DNA from: Immundisolibacteraceae bacterium
GTDB taxonomy: Bacteria; Pseudomonadota; Gammaproteobacteria; Immundisolibacterales; Immundisolibacteraceae
Direction of reading: 5' to 3'
Length of the DNA: 6,536 bases
Assembly (NCBI GenBank): GCA_016763355.1
Contig: JAESTY010000098.1
Location: forward strand, 1-6,536
Shown: one piece after another, positions 5,757-6,536 of the stretch
How positions within the stretch are numbered: the first letter of the stretch is position 1
Layout of the letters: the number at the start of each line of letters is the position of its first letter
Position numbers and translations under genes: made by a program
The notes under the pieces: model-generated
Told to the model about the DNA's origin: nothing
The model's database searches: none
What the model saw: the letters and a program-made list of their open reading frames with translations, nothing else

Positions 5757-5877
5757 CCCTAGTGACCTCAACGGGTTTGCAGGGGGCAGGATTATAAACG
5801 CCTCGACGAGCCTGTTGGTACCGTGAAGGCTATTTAGCCAAAACTCAATGGCGCTGGGGTGACACGACAACCGCTAT

Positions 5878-6279
5878 TCAGAGAGAAACCAGCTCAACTC
5901 GGTTGCCATCCGGGTCACTAATATAAAGCGTTCTTTTTTGCCCAAGGGCACCGTATCTCAATGCAAAAGCATCAACGTCGATACCGTGACGCTGTAAATG
6001 ATCAATGATTTCTACTTCAGATACCGGTTTTAGCTGTAGGCAGAAGTGGTCAAGATTACGCCCGGTCAAGGCCGGTGCCGGTCCGCCTGCTTTACCAAGG
6101 TTGGAGTCAAGGGTGACCAAATCAATCATGGCATTGCCGGCGCGCAACTGGGTCAGGCCCGCTTCAGGGCTAGTCTGACGCTCAAGTTCGCAGCCCAGCA
6201 CCTGACAATAGAACGCCAGCATCGCATCGAGTTGGGTGGTTCTAAGCACGATGTGATCAATCCCTGCAATTTCCATCAT
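5878..6279 (-). CDS. Single-domain VOC (glyoxalase/extradiol dioxygenase superfamily) protein
   Basis: A 133-residue protein made of two beta-alpha-beta-beta-beta units, typical for single-domain VOC members that act as dimers. The first unit begins IAGIDHIVLRT with the metal ligand candidate His9 and DAMLAFYCQVLG (18-29). The second begins NLDHFCLQL with His78 and ends with YISDPDGNRVEL, holding Glu129. The position of the second GloA-type Glu appears to hold Asp53 (AMIDLV). The set is therefore His-(Asp)-His-Glu, compatible with a divalent metal site. Members of the superfamily include glyoxalase I, fosfomycin thiol transferases, epimerases and extradiol dioxygenases; this one cannot be assigned. 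Two adjacent ATG codons begin the gene, and GGAA a few bases upstream suits either. It lies upstream of the ALDH gene on the same strand, 213 bp away. Confidence 0.88.
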   Translation of the reverse strand: MMEIAGIDHIVLRTTQLDAMLAFYCQVLGCELERQTSPEAGLTQLRAGNAMIDLVTLDSNLGKAGGPAPALTGRNLDHFCLQLKPVSEVEIIDHLQRHGIDVDAFALRYGALGQKRTLYISDPDGNRVELVSL

Positions 6280-6313
6280 GATGGTTCCGAAAGTTTGCCT
6301 AAAGTAAGCGAAC

Positions 6314-6319
6314 AGTATA
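6314..6319 (-). promoter_or_regulatory. Possible -10 element of the VOC gene
   Basis: TATACT on the minus strand, five of six to the -10 consensus, lies 34 bases upstream of the VOC ATG and just beyond the preceding terminator. The expected -35 position falls in the terminator stem and shows no match, so this is tentative. Confidence 0.3.
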
Positions 6320-6331
6320 AATCAGCCACAA

Positions 6332-6363
6332 AAAAGGCCGAACCATCACTGGTCCGGCCTTTT
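6332..6363. terminator. Intrinsic terminator downstream of the DapA-family gene
   Basis: A 14-bp stem (6332-6345 with 6350-6363) has one mismatch, core GGCCG/CGGCC and a 4-base TCAC loop. On the minus strand it is followed by six T residues. It ends the DapA-family transcript before the VOC gene. The plus strand also ends in four T residues, so weak bidirectional function is possible. Confidence 0.88.
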
Positions 6364-6395
6364 AATCATCTGAACCGATTCAGGTTCAGATCATT
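6364..6395. repeat. Long imperfect palindrome next to the terminator
   Basis: ATCTGAACC (6368-6376) pairs perfectly with GGTTCAGAT (6383-6391) around a 6-base loop. After one C-C mismatch the pairing continues with AAT/ATT, giving a 13-position stem. It lies between the DapA-family stop (6398) and the terminator, producing two hairpins in tandem at the transcript end. Confidence 0.65.
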
Positions 6396-6397
6396 GT

Positions 6398-6536
6398 TTA
6401 ACTCACACCGAGTTCTTTCAGGGTGGTTTTAATGCGCTGGCGCAGTTCGTCAGAGGCCTGAGAAACAGGCGGACGAATTGGGCCGGCTTCCAGCCCAATC
6501 TCTTCAAACCAGCATTTCATACTCGCCAGTGCGGAG
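6398..6536 (-). CDS. Dihydrodipicolinate synthase/N-acetylneuraminate lyase (DapA) family protein, C-terminal end
   Basis: Only the last 45 residues are in the window; the gene enters from the right edge. The visible part, with KCWFEEIGLEAGPIRPP followed by SDELRQRIKTTLKELGV, has the C-terminal G-x-x-x-GPxRxP segment and closing helix of DapA-family class I aldolases/lyases. The Schiff-base lysine and other active-site residues lie outside. The family includes lysine-biosynthesis DHDPS, sugar-acid aldolases and hydratase-aldolases of aromatic degradation (NahE/PhdJ type). The catabolic neighbours make a non-lysine role more likely, but this fragment cannot decide it. A hairpin and terminator follow, so it ends its own transcript. 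Confidence 0.75.
   Translation of the reverse strand, partial: SALASMKCWFEEIGLEAGPIRPPVSQASDELRQRIKTTLKELGVS

Larger units (their letters stand above)
5665..5877 (-). promoter_or_regulatory. Intergenic region between the VOC and ALDH genes
   Basis: This 213-bp region has no credible gene. It holds the candidate ALDH promoter (5727-5756), an alternative perfect TATAAT on the minus strand at 5796-5791 with no good -35, and a short GGCT/AGCC hairpin (5828-5839, loop ATTT) without a U-tract, so no clear terminator for the VOC gene. Read-through from the VOC gene into the ALDH gene is therefore possible. Confidence 0.45.

Noticed and set aside
5828..5839. GGCTATTTAGCC hairpin as a terminator of the VOC gene
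   Set aside because: The stem is only 4-5 bp and no U-run follows in either direction.
6046..6432. Plus-strand reading frame of 128 residues over the VOC gene, terminator and palindrome
   Set aside because: It runs through a terminator and a palindrome and is antisense to the recognised VOC frame. No family features.

Overview
This window comes from a bacterial chromosome or accessory segment of intermediate GC content. Shine-Dalgarno sites are clear and intrinsic terminators have strong U-tracts. The gene set (CaiB-type CoA transferase/racemase, extended SDR, Baeyer-Villiger monooxygenase, hydroxymuconic-semialdehyde-type aldehyde dehydrogenase, VOC protein, DapA-family lyase) and the protein style fit a Gram-negative proteobacterium, most likely an aerobic gammaproteobacterium with broad catabolic ability. 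That placement is inference; no rRNA or tRNA marker is present.

Layout. At the left edge the 5' part of a CaiB/BaiF (alpha-methylacyl-CoA racemase-like) gene runs leftward out of the window (1-589, minus). It is divergent from an extended SDR oxidoreductase (795-1748, plus), and the 205-bp gap holds a promoter and a candidate operator. A strong bidirectional terminator (1779-1816) closes the SDR gene. All remaining genes are on the minus strand. From right to left they are: the C-terminal end of a DapA-family protein (6398-6536), a hairpin and terminator, a single-domain VOC protein (5878-6279), a 213-bp regulatory gap, an ALDH (4216-5664) with its own terminator, a Baeyer-Villiger monooxygenase (2502-4085), and a two-gene Phd/YefM-RelE/StbE type toxin-antitoxin module (1901-2421). 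The toxin-antitoxin module sits between the monooxygenase and the SDR terminator.

How the genes may work together. A plausible reading is a catabolic cluster for a cyclic, aromatic or terpenoid/steroid-like substrate. The SDR would interconvert alcohol and ketone, the BVMO would turn a ketone into an ester or lactone, the ALDH would oxidise a (semi)aldehyde to an acid, the DapA-family protein would do aldol or hydro-lyase chemistry on 2-oxo acids, and the CaiB-family protein would handle acyl-CoA. No esterase or lactonase, ring-hydroxylating enzyme, conventional two-domain ring-cleavage dioxygenase or regulator gene is inside the window, so the substrate cannot be named. The terminators and gaps suggest several transcription units rather than one operon.

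The most unusual structure is an array of three, possibly four, imperfect 12-bp tandem repeats (2440-2487) directly upstream of the toxin-antitoxin pair and overlapping its best promoter. It is a good candidate for the operator of this module. Secondary points of interest are a CGCACA-containing inverted repeat in the divergent promoter with a similar element upstream of the BVMO, a palindrome over the ALDH -35 box, and a VOC protein whose metal-ligand pattern sits beside a muconic-semialdehyde-type dehydrogenase.
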